Notes: a model not told the origin generated them from the sequence alone. A stretch of 21,344 nucleotides of DNA from Oligoflexia bacterium (GCA_903858975.1 CAIOKW010000169.1:1-21344), one strand, 5' to 3'; counted from the stretch's first letter, positions 8,195 through 15,805 are shown. Made by a program: numbers and translations.

Positions 8195-8670
8195 TCCTTG
8201 ATCACCCCGAATTTAATTTCTGAATAACCATTCTGAGCAAGGGTTCTTAAGATGTGTTTAATGGTAGAAAAAGGAATAGTCTGATCAGAGAGAAGGATGG
8301 CTCTCGAGTCGATTTTTACGCTCGAGTTAGCATCAGCAATCAGTTTTTCTTTCGCTCTTTCCTTTTCGAGTCGTGCACTCAAAGGCTTTTCGTATTGCTC
8401 GTAGGTGGCGATGAATTCTTTTTCTATTAAGATGCCCTTTTGTGAAAGCTCGATTTGAAGGGCTGGATCTGTCAGGCTAGTAGTATTGATACCGCTCGGA
8501 AGCTGAGTGCCATTGGATGGCGCTATAGCGAGTGCATCAGATGCGATTCCTTTGAGTAAGAAGACAAGAAGGATTGTGAAGATATCAGCCATGGATGTAA
8601 TTTGAAGACTGAGATTCCCCGATTCCTTGTTTTTTGGCTTATTTTGGAAGAGTCTTCTTTTTTTTGTCAT
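8191..8670 (-). CDS. ExbD/TolR-family motor subunit (second copy)
   Basis: A 159-residue protein: a short basic cytoplasmic tail (KKRRLFQNKPKNK), one membrane helix at about 27-45 (MADIFTILLVFLLKG), and a periplasmic domain of about 110 residues ending in FGVIKE. D29 in ITSMADIF is the family's conserved membrane aspartate, proposed to carry protons in ExbD, TolR and MotB. There is no peptidoglycan-binding OmpA domain, so it is not MotB. It differs strongly from the neighbouring ExbD; its periplasmic helix KPLSARLEKERAKEKL is unusually charged. In Myxococcus the Agl motor also has two different TolR-like subunits (AglQ, AglS), and this pair is the likely equivalent. It lies eight bases after the first ExbD and has AGGAG as ribosome site. 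Confidence 0.92.
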   Translation of the reverse strand: MTKKRRLFQNKPKNKESGNLSLQITSMADIFTILLVFLLKGIASDALAIAPSNGTQLPSGINTTSLTDPALQIELSQKGILIEKEFIATYEQYEKPLSARLEKERAKEKLIADANSSVKIDSRAILLSDQTIPFSTIKHILRTLAQNGYSEIKFGVIKE

Positions 8671-8678
8671 GTGCTCTC

Positions 8679-9122
8679 CTAGAATTCCCCAACAACTAGT
8701 GGAAGGTTTGCTTTGTTGATCTGGTCCATCACCTGGGTCATGGACTTGTAATCAACACTATCTTCTGCTGAGATTAAGATTTGATTGAGTTTGAGTTCGG
8801 GTGCTTTCAGTGACTCAATTTCCTTTTGCATGGATTTGAGAGACTCGGGATTACTCAGGTTAAATTGCAGGGTACCGTTTCGTTTCCCTTTGATCCTAAA
8901 CTCAGCACTTTGATTCGGGTGAATCTTTACGACAACCTCGGTTTCAGGTTCGGCTGCAGAGGCGTCGGAAGCGTTTCCGGGGGTAGCCGCCTCAAAAAAC
9001 CCAATACTAATGAAGCTAGCCGAGGCAAGAAGAAAGGTGATGAGCACGGTGAAGCAGTCAATAATGGGAGTGATGTTGAGATCAACTTCCTGACTTCCTC
9101 CACTACCAAAATTGGCACTCAT
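8679..9122 (-). CDS. ExbD/TolR-family motor subunit (first copy)
   Basis: A 147-residue protein with the standard ExbD layout: a short cytoplasmic N-terminus, a membrane helix at about 18-40, an alanine/proline-rich linker (GNASDASAAEPETE) and a C-terminal periplasmic domain. The key residue D22 lies in LNITPIIDCFTVLITFLL, which matches the family consensus NxTPxxD and gives the proton-binding aspartate. The periplasmic half shows the usual strand-helix pattern (ILISAEDSVDYKSMTQVMDQI). The ATG overlaps the ExbB stop by four bases, the usual coupling between channel and rotor subunits. Together with the ExbB-like and second ExbD-like products it should form a proton-driven complex in the inner membrane. 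Which of AglQ or AglS it corresponds to cannot be decided here. Confidence 0.94.
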   Translation of the reverse strand: MSANFGSGGSQEVDLNITPIIDCFTVLITFLLASASFISIGFFEAATPGNASDASAAEPETEVVVKIHPNQSAEFRIKGKRNGTLQFNLSNPESLKSMQKEIESLKAPELKLNQILISAEDSVDYKSMTQVMDQINKANLPLVVGEF

Positions 9123-9775
9123 GACTGGCCTCTCGTTTGAGATTGGTTTCCTAGGCTGAATACCATGATCGAATCCATGACCATGAGGCCCGCTGACTCA
9201 AGTTCTGCTGTAAGGCGATTCGCTTTGTTGATGAAAAAGCTAAAAAGAATCATGCAAGGAACCGCGACTCCAAGCCCCATCATGGTGGCATTCATCGCAG
9301 TTGAAATCCCATTAGCAAGGAGAGCCGCTTTTTGCTGAGGGTCTGCGTGTCCCACGGCAGAGAAGGACTCAATGAGACCTGCGATGGTTCCCAAGAGGCC
9401 AAGAAGGGTAGCTACGTTTGCAATAGTGGCAAGGTAGTTCGTCCGTTTTTGAATTTTTTCAGCATACTTATTTCGAGCAAGTTCAATAGAATTCATGATG
9501 AGTTCTTCGGGCTGATGAGCTCTTTCAAGAGCGGACTTAATGAGATCAGCACTGGGTTTGCCTGCAAATTGATTACAGAGTGCAACGGCTTCGTTGAGCT
9601 GTCCTCTCGAGACGAGGTCGCGAATGCGATCATAGAATGAGTCAGCATTTTGAATGGAGTAGGTTTTAAAGAGAGTTTGTGCACGCTCAATCACGATGGC
9701 GCCCGCAATGACCCCCGAAATGAGGATGGGGGCCACATGCATAAAATTATTTTTAATGAATTCAAAGAATTCCAT
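9119..9775 (-). CDS. MotA/TolQ/ExbB-family proton-channel subunit (AglR-like)
   Basis: A 218-residue inner-membrane protein with three membrane helices at about 13-33, 113-137 and 155-182 and a large cytoplasmic loop between the first and second, as in ExbB and TolQ. The signature runs NVATLLGLLGTIAGLIESF and LANGISTAMNATMMGLGVAVP. T130 and T164 occupy the positions of the two conserved pore threonines of ExbB/TolQ. It sits directly before two ExbD genes, an arrangement typical of AglR-AglQ-AglS. No TolA, TolB, Pal or TonB receptor is nearby, which argues against Tol-Pal or iron uptake. The ATG is two bases after the upstream stop, with AAGGAG eight bases before it. The family is firm; the named partner system is inferred from neighbours. 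Confidence 0.96.
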   Translation of the reverse strand: MEFFEFIKNNFMHVAPILISGVIAGAIVIERAQTLFKTYSIQNADSFYDRIRDLVSRGQLNEAVALCNQFAGKPSADLIKSALERAHQPEELIMNSIELARNKYAEKIQKRTNYLATIANVATLLGLLGTIAGLIESFSAVGHADPQQKAALLANGISTAMNATMMGLGVAVPCMILFSFFINKANRLTAELESAGLMVMDSIMVFSLGNQSQTRGQS

Positions 9776-9777
9776 AG

Positions 9778-10545
9778 TTATTTCTCCTTACAAGCCCAAT
9801 CCGAATGGGCTTTGGTGTTCCAATCGCGCATCATTGCTCGATCATTTAAACTTTTGTGCTCGTTTGCAATCGTTCTCAGTTCGCGGCTCTTTTTGATGAT
9901 TTCCTTTTTAGATTCATCACTGGGTTCTTTTCCCCAAGAGTCCGAGAAGGTGTCCTCCTGATTCGCATCACTCATGAGTTCATCCATGTAGTGTTTTTTA
10001 GGCGGGGTACAGTCTTCTTTGCAGCGAGAGGTTCCAGTGCAGTAACTGAGTCGGATGATCGACTCGGGGCCTACGATGGATCCAACCACGACTTCTTCTT
10101 GTTTGGATTTATTTTTTATTATGGTGAAGTTCACTGCTTTTTGGTTCACTTTTAAGCAGATTGATTTTGGATTGACGTTAGCGTGAACGATGGGAAAGGC
10201 ATTTGTGAAATCAAGAAAGTCTTCAATGTCGCGTGATTTGATCTCATCTTTATGTCTAAACTCAAAAGCATAGCAGTGGTTTTCTTCATGAGTGGGTTGG
10301 GAGCCGGGTGAAGATGGAGCCGTAGAGGGTGAAGTGTTTTGATTGGATGCTGGATGAGTGGGTTCAGGGGCACCTTCATGATTTGCGGCTGAAGTGGTCT
10401 CTGCTGGAGCGCTTGGCTGAGGGAGAGTTTCGCTTTGACGATGATCGGGCTCGAGATTGCGTCCTTTACCTTTTCTCTTATCAAGCTCAAGGGTGATTCC
10501 CACGAGAAGAGCGAGGGCGAGAATAATGAAAACAGGCTTTCGCAT
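9778..10545 (-). CDS. membrane-anchored periplasmic protein of unknown function with six cysteines
   Basis: I do not recognise this 255-residue protein. It opens with MRKPVFIILALALLVGITLEL, either an uncleaved membrane anchor (no good cleavage site, followed by charged KRKGKGR) or a signal. Residues about 35-88 are a flexible linker rich in proline, serine, threonine and alanine. The C-terminal domain (about 90-255) holds all six cysteines, at HCYAF, SICLK, SYCTGTSRCKEDC and DWACKEK, so up to three disulfides are possible in the periplasm. The last third is charged and helical. It is the first gene of the operon, with ribosome site AAGGGAG five bases before the ATG and the predicted promoter 50-80 bases upstream. 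Its position two bases before the ExbB-like gene suggests it belongs to the motor, for example as a regulator or clamp. That role is inference only. Confidence 0.8.
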   Translation of the reverse strand: MRKPVFIILALALLVGITLELDKRKGKGRNLEPDHRQSETLPQPSAPAETTSAANHEGAPEPTHPASNQNTSPSTAPSSPGSQPTHEENHCYAFEFRHKDEIKSRDIEDFLDFTNAFPIVHANVNPKSICLKVNQKAVNFTIIKNKSKQEEVVVGSIVGPESIIRLSYCTGTSRCKEDCTPPKKHYMDELMSDANQEDTFSDSWGKEPSDESKKEIIKKSRELRTIANEHKSLNDRAMMRDWNTKAHSDWACKEK

Positions 10546-10593
10546 GAGGGCTCCCTTTAGGATTGAAGTTGATCAAAGTGATCTATTAAAAAC

Positions 10594-10621
10594 AGTCTAA
10601 ATCATGGCGGTAAATTGTCAA
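10594..10621 (-). promoter_or_regulatory. predicted sigma70-type promoter of the motor operon
   Basis: Read on the minus strand, TTGACA (10621-10616) is a perfect -35 box. A 16-base spacer separates it from TAGACT (10599-10594), which matches TATAAT at four of six positions. The start of transcription would fall near 10587, giving a leader of about 42 bases before the ATG at 10545. It is the only convincing promoter-like pair I found ahead of the ten-gene operon. Confidence 0.5.
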
Positions 10622-10660
10622 ATAAAATTAAGAATCGTTATATTACAAGCACTTGAGATA

Positions 10661-10743
10661 AAGTTCGACTAAAAGGAGGGCGGAAGTCGGGCGTGATTGT
10701 TAAGTAAGTTTAACAATGTGAGTCAAGTTGGACTAAGTTGGTC
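10661..10743. repeat. short direct repeats upstream of the operon promoter
   Basis: AAGTTCGACTAA at 10661-10672 recurs as AAGTTGGACTAA at 10725-10736, one mismatch in twelve, 64 bases apart. A third shorter version, AAGTTGGTC, starts at 10735. They flank the inverted repeat at 10696-10717 and lie 40-120 bases upstream of the predicted -35 box, the usual place for activator sites. They could be binding sites for a regulator, but chance similarity is not excluded. Confidence 0.35.
10696..10717. promoter_or_regulatory. 8-bp perfect inverted repeat between the two operons
   Basis: ATTGTTAA, six bases, TTAACAAT form a perfect palindromic site in the 200-base gap between the glycosyltransferase stop (10746) and the motor operon start (10545). 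No run of T follows it on either strand, so it is a poor intrinsic terminator. The AT-rich dyad about 75 bases upstream of the predicted -35 is more like an operator. The rest of the gap holds the promoter, the direct repeats and no ORF. Confidence 0.45.
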
Positions 10744-10745
10744 AA

Positions 10746-11549
10746 CTATGATATCAATGGGGGCGGGGATGATTGGCTTCGCTTGGAGATCTGGGTGAGT
10801 TGCCAAATCTTGAGGTGCCTCACGGTTCGAGAGATTCCTTCGAGTACGGAGATGATAAATCCCTCCGTCCCATCTTTATAGGCCCCATAGTAGATGTAGT
10901 TTTTATAAAACATTGCGGGAAAAGAGAGAAGGATGCGGAGAAGGTGTGTTCTCAGTCCACGATCAAAATCATTTTTGGCCTGGATACTGGTGTAGTGATT
11001 GAGCTTGTTTAGAAATCTTTCGATTCGAAGGTCTTCAACATGGATGATGGGTTCATGAATTTTCTGAGTGATGTAATTACTTTTTACCCCTTCGTGAACC
11101 TCTCCCTCAAACTCCAAATGCTCTTTATAGAAGAAGCGAATGTGGTAGGAAGGGTTCCATATTCCATAGTGAATGGGTTTTTTTAAGAAGAATTCCTGCC
11201 GTCTCACTTGATATTGAGCAGGCGTGAGGTCCGGGTCTGAAAGTAGATTTTGAAGTCTGCGGGCCAGTTCTGGAGAGCATTCTTCGTCACCATCCAAAAA
11301 GAATACCCACGAGTGCCTTGCGTGAGAGAGTGCAAAATTTCGTTGAGCGGAGAATCCTAGCCATTCTTTTTCAAGGAATCGGATTTTATTCGCCCAAGGT
11401 TTGCTTGGGTCTCTGCAGATGCTCGGAGTTTCGTCAGTGCTAAAGGAGTCGACAACGAGAATCTCATCGCACCAGAGGAGGGAGGTGAGGGCTCGCTCAA
11501 TAAAGTGCTCTTCATTCTTGACGATCAGTAATCCGGTGATGGGCCTCAT
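10746..11549 (-). CDS. family 2 glycosyltransferase (WaaE/KdtX-like)
   Basis: The 267-residue enzyme has a GT-A fold typical of LPS-core or surface-glycan glucosyltransferases. The start ITGLLIVKNEEHFIERAL and DEILVVDSFSTDET (with D34) are the nucleotide-sugar-binding half. FLDGDEECS, with D86 and D88, is the metal-binding DxD motif. WLGFSAQRNFAL between them is characteristic of the WaaE/KdtX group. The C-terminal part is amphipathic and aromatic (PAMFYKNYIYYGAYKDGTEGF), suiting attachment to the inner face of the cytoplasmic membrane. The ATG overlaps the mnmC stop as ATGA, so translation is probably coupled. It is the last gene of the mutL operon. The sugar and acceptor cannot be told from sequence. 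Confidence 0.93.
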   Translation of the reverse strand: MRPITGLLIVKNEEHFIERALTSLLWCDEILVVDSFSTDETPSICRDPSKPWANKIRFLEKEWLGFSAQRNFALSHARHSWVFFLDGDEECSPELARRLQNLLSDPDLTPAQYQVRRQEFFLKKPIHYGIWNPSYHIRFFYKEHLEFEGEVHEGVKSNYITQKIHEPIIHVEDLRIERFLNKLNHYTSIQAKNDFDRGLRTHLLRILLSFPAMFYKNYIYYGAYKDGTEGFIISVLEGISRTVRHLKIWQLTQISKRSQSSPPPLIS

Positions 11550-13492
11550 GAGTTTGAGTTTAGCTCAGGTTTTTTTAAATTTCTTATGAAAAATCGAGCT
11601 GAGTGAAGGTGTTCAAAGAGGTCCATCTCGATAGGTAAGGTGTCACCGGTCATGAGTGCTGCAAGAATCTCTGCTGCAAGTGAGGAGTAAGTCACTCCCC
11701 TTGAGCCTAAACCGGTAATGAGCCACTCACCCTTGCAAACGGGGAGTGCTGGTAAATCCGAAACCTTACTTCCTCTAAAGGCGTGAGCATAGGTAGACTT
11801 CAAAACTTCAGGGTCGCAGAGAGGGCCAATAAGGGGGAGTTTATCAGGGGTTGAGAGTCGATACCCCACTTTAGAAGAAATCAAGTCTTTTACTTCAACT
11901 TCACTCAGCTCGGGCCATCGTTTTGCTTCTTGGATCAATTTCTCAGAATCCATCTCTTCTTGATTCTCGGCAATTCCCTTTGCCTGATAGGTTGCTCCCA
12001 AAAGGTGATAGGGATGTCCGGTAATTTCAGGCGCGAGGGGGGATGCGTAGCCTTCTTCAACCAAGACGGTTTTCAGTGTTTCGCTCAGAGGATTAGATTG
12101 TATCAGTACGGTTTGCCCGCGGATGGGGCGGGTGGGAAGAGTGTCCAAGAGCGGGTGAGTGAGTTTTTCTTGGTCCGAAAGTTTTGGATCAGCGCCGAGG
12201 GCATAAATAACGTGTGCTACAGGTTCACTGGTCTTTCCGCTCTGAAGAGTCAGTTCAAAATCCTCACCTATTTTCTTCACCCCGGCAACTCTCTCAGGAA
12301 TCACACTAATCAGGTGATGCAAAAGTCGTTTCTTGCAAAGCTCTCGTGGATTCAGCATTCCACAATCCGGAAAGAATATTCCGCGTTCATCAAGTTTGTA
12401 AAAGCTATCGGGATAGTCTGAATTCAAAAGTGGGTCAGTCTCAGTGTGGTCCGTTCTCAGGATTCCACGTTTGTTTGGAATATGCAGGTGCTCGAGTTCA
12501 GAGAGGAAGTGTACGAGAGAGGCTTGGGAGAAGCGACTGATGGGATTCGGAAGTTTGCTCAGTTGGGTGTTAAAAAGAGCAGCGGAGTTGCTGGACGCCC
12601 GATTGGCCACTCCATTAGGGTCATAAATCTGAATTCGAAAACCACGCTTTGCCAGGACCTGTGCGATGGCTGAGCCGGCTAATCCTGATCCAATAATAGC
12701 AATCGGACCTGCGTCAGGGTGTGCAAGCTTCAGTTCTTGATTCGAAAACCAGGGAGGTGTGCGCGATGGCTTTTGAGAGCCTAGAAAAGTAGCCGTAATG
12801 CATTCTCGCTTTTGACCAAAGCCGGGTCTTTTTGCAATTTGGAAAGACAATAGTTCTAAAGATCGTCTGACCCAGCCCGCAGCGGTAAAGCTTGCGCCTT
12901 GAGTGTGATGATTTGAGTGAAGTGCAATCTCATGGAAGAGTCCTTCAGAGAATGCATCTGGATTTCGGCTGGGGGCAAAGCCATCCCAATACCAATGATT
13001 CACGGTGAATTCCATCTGAGGCAAAAGGGCTTGCGCGTCTCCGAGTCCTAAGTAAAGTTTCACTCGGCCACCCAAGAAAATCAGGAGGTGAACTCCGGGC
13101 GTCAGAACGGGGTATTGAGAAAGCAAAAGCTCTGCTGTGGGCTTTAAGTCGGGATAAGCGTCATAGAGCTGGTAGAGGTCTTCCTTAACTACAGGAAATT
13201 TCTCGAATGAATAATAGGTGAGTCGTTGCTCATGACTTGAATGTTCAATGAAATTTTTCAGGGTTAAAATAAAATTGAGTCCCACCCCAAACCCAATCTC
13301 ACCGACGCTTATTTTTTGAGTCTTATTTTGGAGTGAGTCCATGAACCCACTGCCCTCGAGATAAACGTAGCTTGATTCTTCCACCCCGGTGGAGGTTGAA
13401 AAGTAAATATCCTGAAACAGCGGAGAGTAGGGTGTTCTTTGGTCTCGAAACTCAATTCGGACTGCTTGAATACGCTTCTCTCTTGGTTTCAC
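11546..13492 (-). CDS. mnmC: bifunctional tRNA 5-methylaminomethyl-2-thiouridine synthesis protein MnmC
   Basis: A 648-residue fusion of two enzymes that finish the mnm5s2U modification at wobble position 34 of tRNA. The N-terminal methyltransferase (about 1-245) has TPYSPLFQDIYFS, the SAM loop GEIGFGVGLNF (64-74), WYWDGFAPSRNPDAF (168-181), SFTAAGWVRR and the hallmark KRPGFGQKREC. The C-terminal FAD oxidoreductase (about 262-640) begins with the dinucleotide motif IAIIGSGLAGSA and ends with ITGLGSRGVTYSSLAAEIL; it removes the carboxymethyl group. Length matches the E. coli protein (668). The start codon is GTG (13492-13490), overlapping the lipoprotein stop by four bases (GTGA). Both domains appear intact, so MnmC2 and MnmC1 activities are expected. 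It shares its operon with miaA, another anticodon-loop modification enzyme. Confidence 0.96.
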   Translation of the reverse strand: MKPREKRIQAVRIEFRDQRTPYSPLFQDIYFSTSTGVEESSYVYLEGSGFMDSLQNKTQKISVGEIGFGVGLNFILTLKNFIEHSSHEQRLTYYSFEKFPVVKEDLYQLYDAYPDLKPTAELLLSQYPVLTPGVHLLIFLGGRVKLYLGLGDAQALLPQMEFTVNHWYWDGFAPSRNPDAFSEGLFHEIALHSNHHTQGASFTAAGWVRRSLELLSFQIAKRPGFGQKRECITATFLGSQKPSRTPPWFSNQELKLAHPDAGPIAIIGSGLAGSAIAQVLAKRGFRIQIYDPNGVANRASSNSAALFNTQLSKLPNPISRFSQASLVHFLSELEHLHIPNKRGILRTDHTETDPLLNSDYPDSFYKLDERGIFFPDCGMLNPRELCKKRLLHHLISVIPERVAGVKKIGEDFELTLQSGKTSEPVAHVIYALGADPKLSDQEKLTHPLLDTLPTRPIRGQTVLIQSNPLSETLKTVLVEEGYASPLAPEITGHPYHLLGATYQAKGIAENQEEMDSEKLIQEAKRWPELSEVEVKDLISSKVGYRLSTPDKLPLIGPLCDPEVLKSTYAHAFRGSKVSDLPALPVCKGEWLITGLGSRGVTYSSLAAEILAALMTGDTLPIEMDLFEHLHSARFFIRNLKKPELNSNS

Positions 13493-15789
13493 GGTGCACA
13501 GACGGCAGTAGTCGCTGGAGCCTGTCCTGGGTTTTCAGGTGCTGCAATTTGACAGACGATATTGAAGATTCCGTATCGGTCTGTGTGATAGTCAGTGGTG
13601 GGAATGTAGTAGGTCGCCATCCACCATGCGAGTTTAGCAATATTAGCCACATTTGCAGGAGTAGCAGGCATTTCCTGATACTTCACAATGTAGCTGAAGA
13701 TTCCCTTCAGTAGATAATCGCTCCCCGTGTTGAGTCCCTTTTGCGAAGCCGTCTTGCGAATGAGATTCTTAAAGATGGGATAGGCGTTGTTCACTTCGGT
13801 TTTGGCAAGACCTTCATTCGAATCAAGGTCAAATCGAGTAAAGAGGCTTTCGGTGTAGTAGAGAATGACCGCAAGGGCGCCAAAGTCAAATTTACCAAAG
13901 TCTTCTTCGGTATAGCCATCTCGTCGGGATCCGTGTTCAAGCCAAATAGCGGCTTTCTTTTTCTGGCCTGGCGAGAGGGTCTTCCAATAGGCGCTGAGGC
14001 GGGGGAAGTCTTGATCGATCCAATAGTCTAAGCGATCATGAAATTGGCTTCGAAAGCAAGGTGCTGAAACTTGTGTCCAGCCCATGATGTCTTCTCCCAG
14101 TCCAGAATCACATACGGGCGTGATTTCAGCTCTCATTTGGTCGGTGAGTGAGCCGGAAGAAATGAGAATCATGGCGTAGTTCACAAGCTCTTCAATAGAG
14201 CCTTGTCCATTTCCATCACTCGCATTAGTGAAAAGATCCATGTCTTGCAAGCGCTTGGGTCCGAAGTTCGGAACCGTGGTATCGACGATTTTCACAGCGA
14301 ATAAGATCTCAGAGTAGTCTTTGAAAAATGCACTCAGGTCGCTATCTACGAAATAGTCACCCCCACTAGCATAACTTTTTTGAATGTGACGCCCAACTCG
14401 ATCGAGGACGAGAACGAGGGTGTTTTGAAAGTGAGTGTATCCGACGCCTGGGCCGTATTTGATGACATAAATATCACCTTTGGGTCCCTGGCGTTTTCTG
14501 AAAAGCGGTTGGTAGGTGAGGAGTTTTGCTTTCGTTGCATTAAAACGCTTCACTTCATCGGCGTTACTCAGGGACTGTCCATAGGTATCGAGAGCCTGGG
14601 AGAGTTGCTGCTTAGTGATGTTTTCACGATCAAGTCCCAGTTTCTCGTACATTCGGTCCAACTGGCCAAGATCCAGAAAAATCTCATGGATGAGACCATA
14701 TACGGTATCAATCACGCCTTGGTCTACTCCGGATTGAGTGGTTGAGAACATGAGTTTTCGAATGAGCGGACGGAGTGCGGATTTCATGACTCGTGGAGGA
14801 ATAGAGCCTATGATGCTCGCTGGAAGTTCATCGATCAAATGATCGAAGATCGGAAGCGGGGTAAGTCCGTTGTGGAGCTCGAGAGAGTTTTCAATATAAG
14901 GCTTCGCTTGAAGTGCGAGCTCCCAGAGAAAATCTCGGAAAGCGTAATCATTCATGATTCGATCAGCGACATTGGCTCTTGGGCTCAAAGGGTCATCCCC
15001 AATGGCAGTTTTATAGGCAAGCATGATTCCACCAAGGCCCATAGCGGAACGAAAGATTTGAGCCCAATCCTGGTTCTCGATCGCATCTCGACGAGAGTTG
15101 AACATGAGCCATTTTGCAAGAAACACTTTATCGCTCAAATTGTCAAATGCAGGTAGGTTCAGTGAAGCCGTGAGTTCTGTGATGAGTGAATTCAGAGCAT
15201 CTGAAGAGAGGGCGCCGACGGGGAGAGAGCCAACGAAGTCACCGAGCTGATCACCGGCGCGCTTGAAAGCGGCGACCATTTCTATCAGTTCAGCATTAGA
15301 AGGATTCCCATTCTGGCGAAGGTTCAAATAAGGAATGAGGTCAGCGGTAATGCCTTGAAGTCGATCCAGTGAGGTTTTGAGTAAGGCGATCTCTTCTTTG
15401 GTAAATTCTTTATCGGATCCGCCAAAGAGTGCTGACTTTAAGCTAAAGGCTCCAAGCATGAGCTCGGGGTGAACGGTTCGGTTCGTAATCAGGAAGCCTT
15501 TTACTAAATTGTACATGTCGCCCGTCGAGTAGGCATTCTCAGAGCTACCGCGAACGTAATCCGTAAAAAACCCCAGTGATTGATTAATGCAATCAAAGGC
15601 GCCTTTCCACTCGGATTGAGACATCTTTCCGCTAACGTACCGACCGACGAGGTCGCTTGAATTGTTTAAGCACCCATTGTTTCCAACTCCACCTTGGGGA
15701 GGAGCGGGAAGCGACTTGCGACCAAGAAGGCCGCATCCTGTACTCATCATGAGTGCGCATGCAGCAACTGAAACTTTGAAAAGAGGCAT
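13489..15789 (-). CDS. large lipoprotein with EF-hand-like loops, function unknown
   Basis: Unrecognised protein of 766 residues from the chosen start (775 from the ATG at 15816). I prefer the ATG at 15789 because AGGGG lies just before it and it gives a compact lipoprotein signal, MPLFKVSVAACALMMSTGC, with the lipid-bearing cysteine in STGC. The mature chain is mostly helical. Numbered from the longer start, DLDSNEGLAKTE at 663-674 matches an EF-hand loop with acidic residues at 1, 3 and 12 but E instead of G at 6. SDGNGQGSIEELV at 533-545 is a second, degenerate one. Further cysteines (C49, C76, C569, C587, C755, C773) could form disulfides. It follows the barrel gene by 16 bases and overlaps mnmC by four. 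Probably an outer-membrane-linked calcium-binding partner of that barrel; this is inference. Confidence 0.82.
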   Translation of the reverse strand: MPLFKVSVAACALMMSTGCGLLGRKSLPAPPQGGVGNNGCLNNSSDLVGRYVSGKMSQSEWKGAFDCINQSLGFFTDYVRGSSENAYSTGDMYNLVKGFLITNRTVHPELMLGAFSLKSALFGGSDKEFTKEEIALLKTSLDRLQGITADLIPYLNLRQNGNPSNAELIEMVAAFKRAGDQLGDFVGSLPVGALSSDALNSLITELTASLNLPAFDNLSDKVFLAKWLMFNSRRDAIENQDWAQIFRSAMGLGGIMLAYKTAIGDDPLSPRANVADRIMNDYAFRDFLWELALQAKPYIENSLELHNGLTPLPIFDHLIDELPASIIGSIPPRVMKSALRPLIRKLMFSTTQSGVDQGVIDTVYGLIHEIFLDLGQLDRMYEKLGLDRENITKQQLSQALDTYGQSLSNADEVKRFNATKAKLLTYQPLFRKRQGPKGDIYVIKYGPGVGYTHFQNTLVLVLDRVGRHIQKSYASGGDYFVDSDLSAFFKDYSEILFAVKIVDTTVPNFGPKRLQDMDLFTNASDGNGQGSIEELVNYAMILISSGSLTDQMRAEITPVCDSGLGEDIMGWTQVSAPCFRSQFHDRLDYWIDQDFPRLSAYWKTLSPGQKKKAAIWLEHGSRRDGYTEEDFGKFDFGALAVILYYTESLFTRFDLDSNEGLAKTEVNNAYPIFKNLIRKTASQKGLNTGSDYLLKGIFSYIVKYQEMPATPANVANIAKLAWWMATYYIPTTDYHTDRYGIFNIVCQIAAPENPGQAPATTAVCAP

Positions 15790-15793
15790 CTTG

Positions 15794-15798
15794 CCCCT
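15794..15798 (-). promoter_or_regulatory. Shine-Dalgarno deciding the lipoprotein start
   Basis: AGGGG on the minus strand lies four bases before the ATG at 15789. The alternative ATG at 15816 has only GAGG about 13 bases away, too far to be effective, and would add nine residues before the signal peptide. Confidence 0.5.
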
Positions 15799-15805
15799 GA
15801 TGAAA

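Larger units (their letters stand above)
769..10545 (-). other. Agl/Glt-like trans-envelope motor operon (ten genes)
   Basis: Ten minus-strand genes run head-to-tail from 10545 to 769. Five junctions overlap by ATGA or similar (9119-9122, 8191-8194, 5123-5126, 4869-4872) or are separated by 2-13 bases, with no internal terminator seen. The order is: six-cysteine anchored protein, ExbB/TolQ, ExbD/TolR, ExbD/TolR, large TPR, small secreted basic protein, AgmX/PglI-domain protein, second TPR, GYF_2/PilZ-like protein, outer-membrane barrel. In Myxococcus the Agl motor (one TolQ-like, two TolR-like subunits) drives the Glt or Nfs envelope complexes, built from the same families. Equivalence is inferred from composition; the motility or predation role is not shown. 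Confidence 0.8.

Noticed and set aside
8679..9775. ExbB/ExbD genes as part of Tol-Pal, TonB uptake or a flagellar MotAB stator
   Set aside because: No TolA, TolB, Pal, TonB or TonB-dependent receptor is adjacent. The ExbD-like proteins have no OmpA-type peptidoglycan-binding domain. The neighbours are of Agl/Glt type.
9650..10155. Plus-strand ORFs opposite the ExbB and first-gene region
   Set aside because: They are antisense to strong minus-strand genes and have low-complexity, cysteine/phenylalanine-rich translations typical of reverse-frame shadows.
10696..10717. Intrinsic terminator for the mutL operon
   Set aside because: The dyad is AT-rich and has no T-run after it in the direction of transcription, so it does not fit a rho-independent terminator.
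11930..12421. 163-residue plus-strand ORF opposite mnmC
   Set aside because: It lies wholly antisense to a well-supported mnmC, shows no domain features and has no sign of its own control region; it is a mirror of the coding strand.
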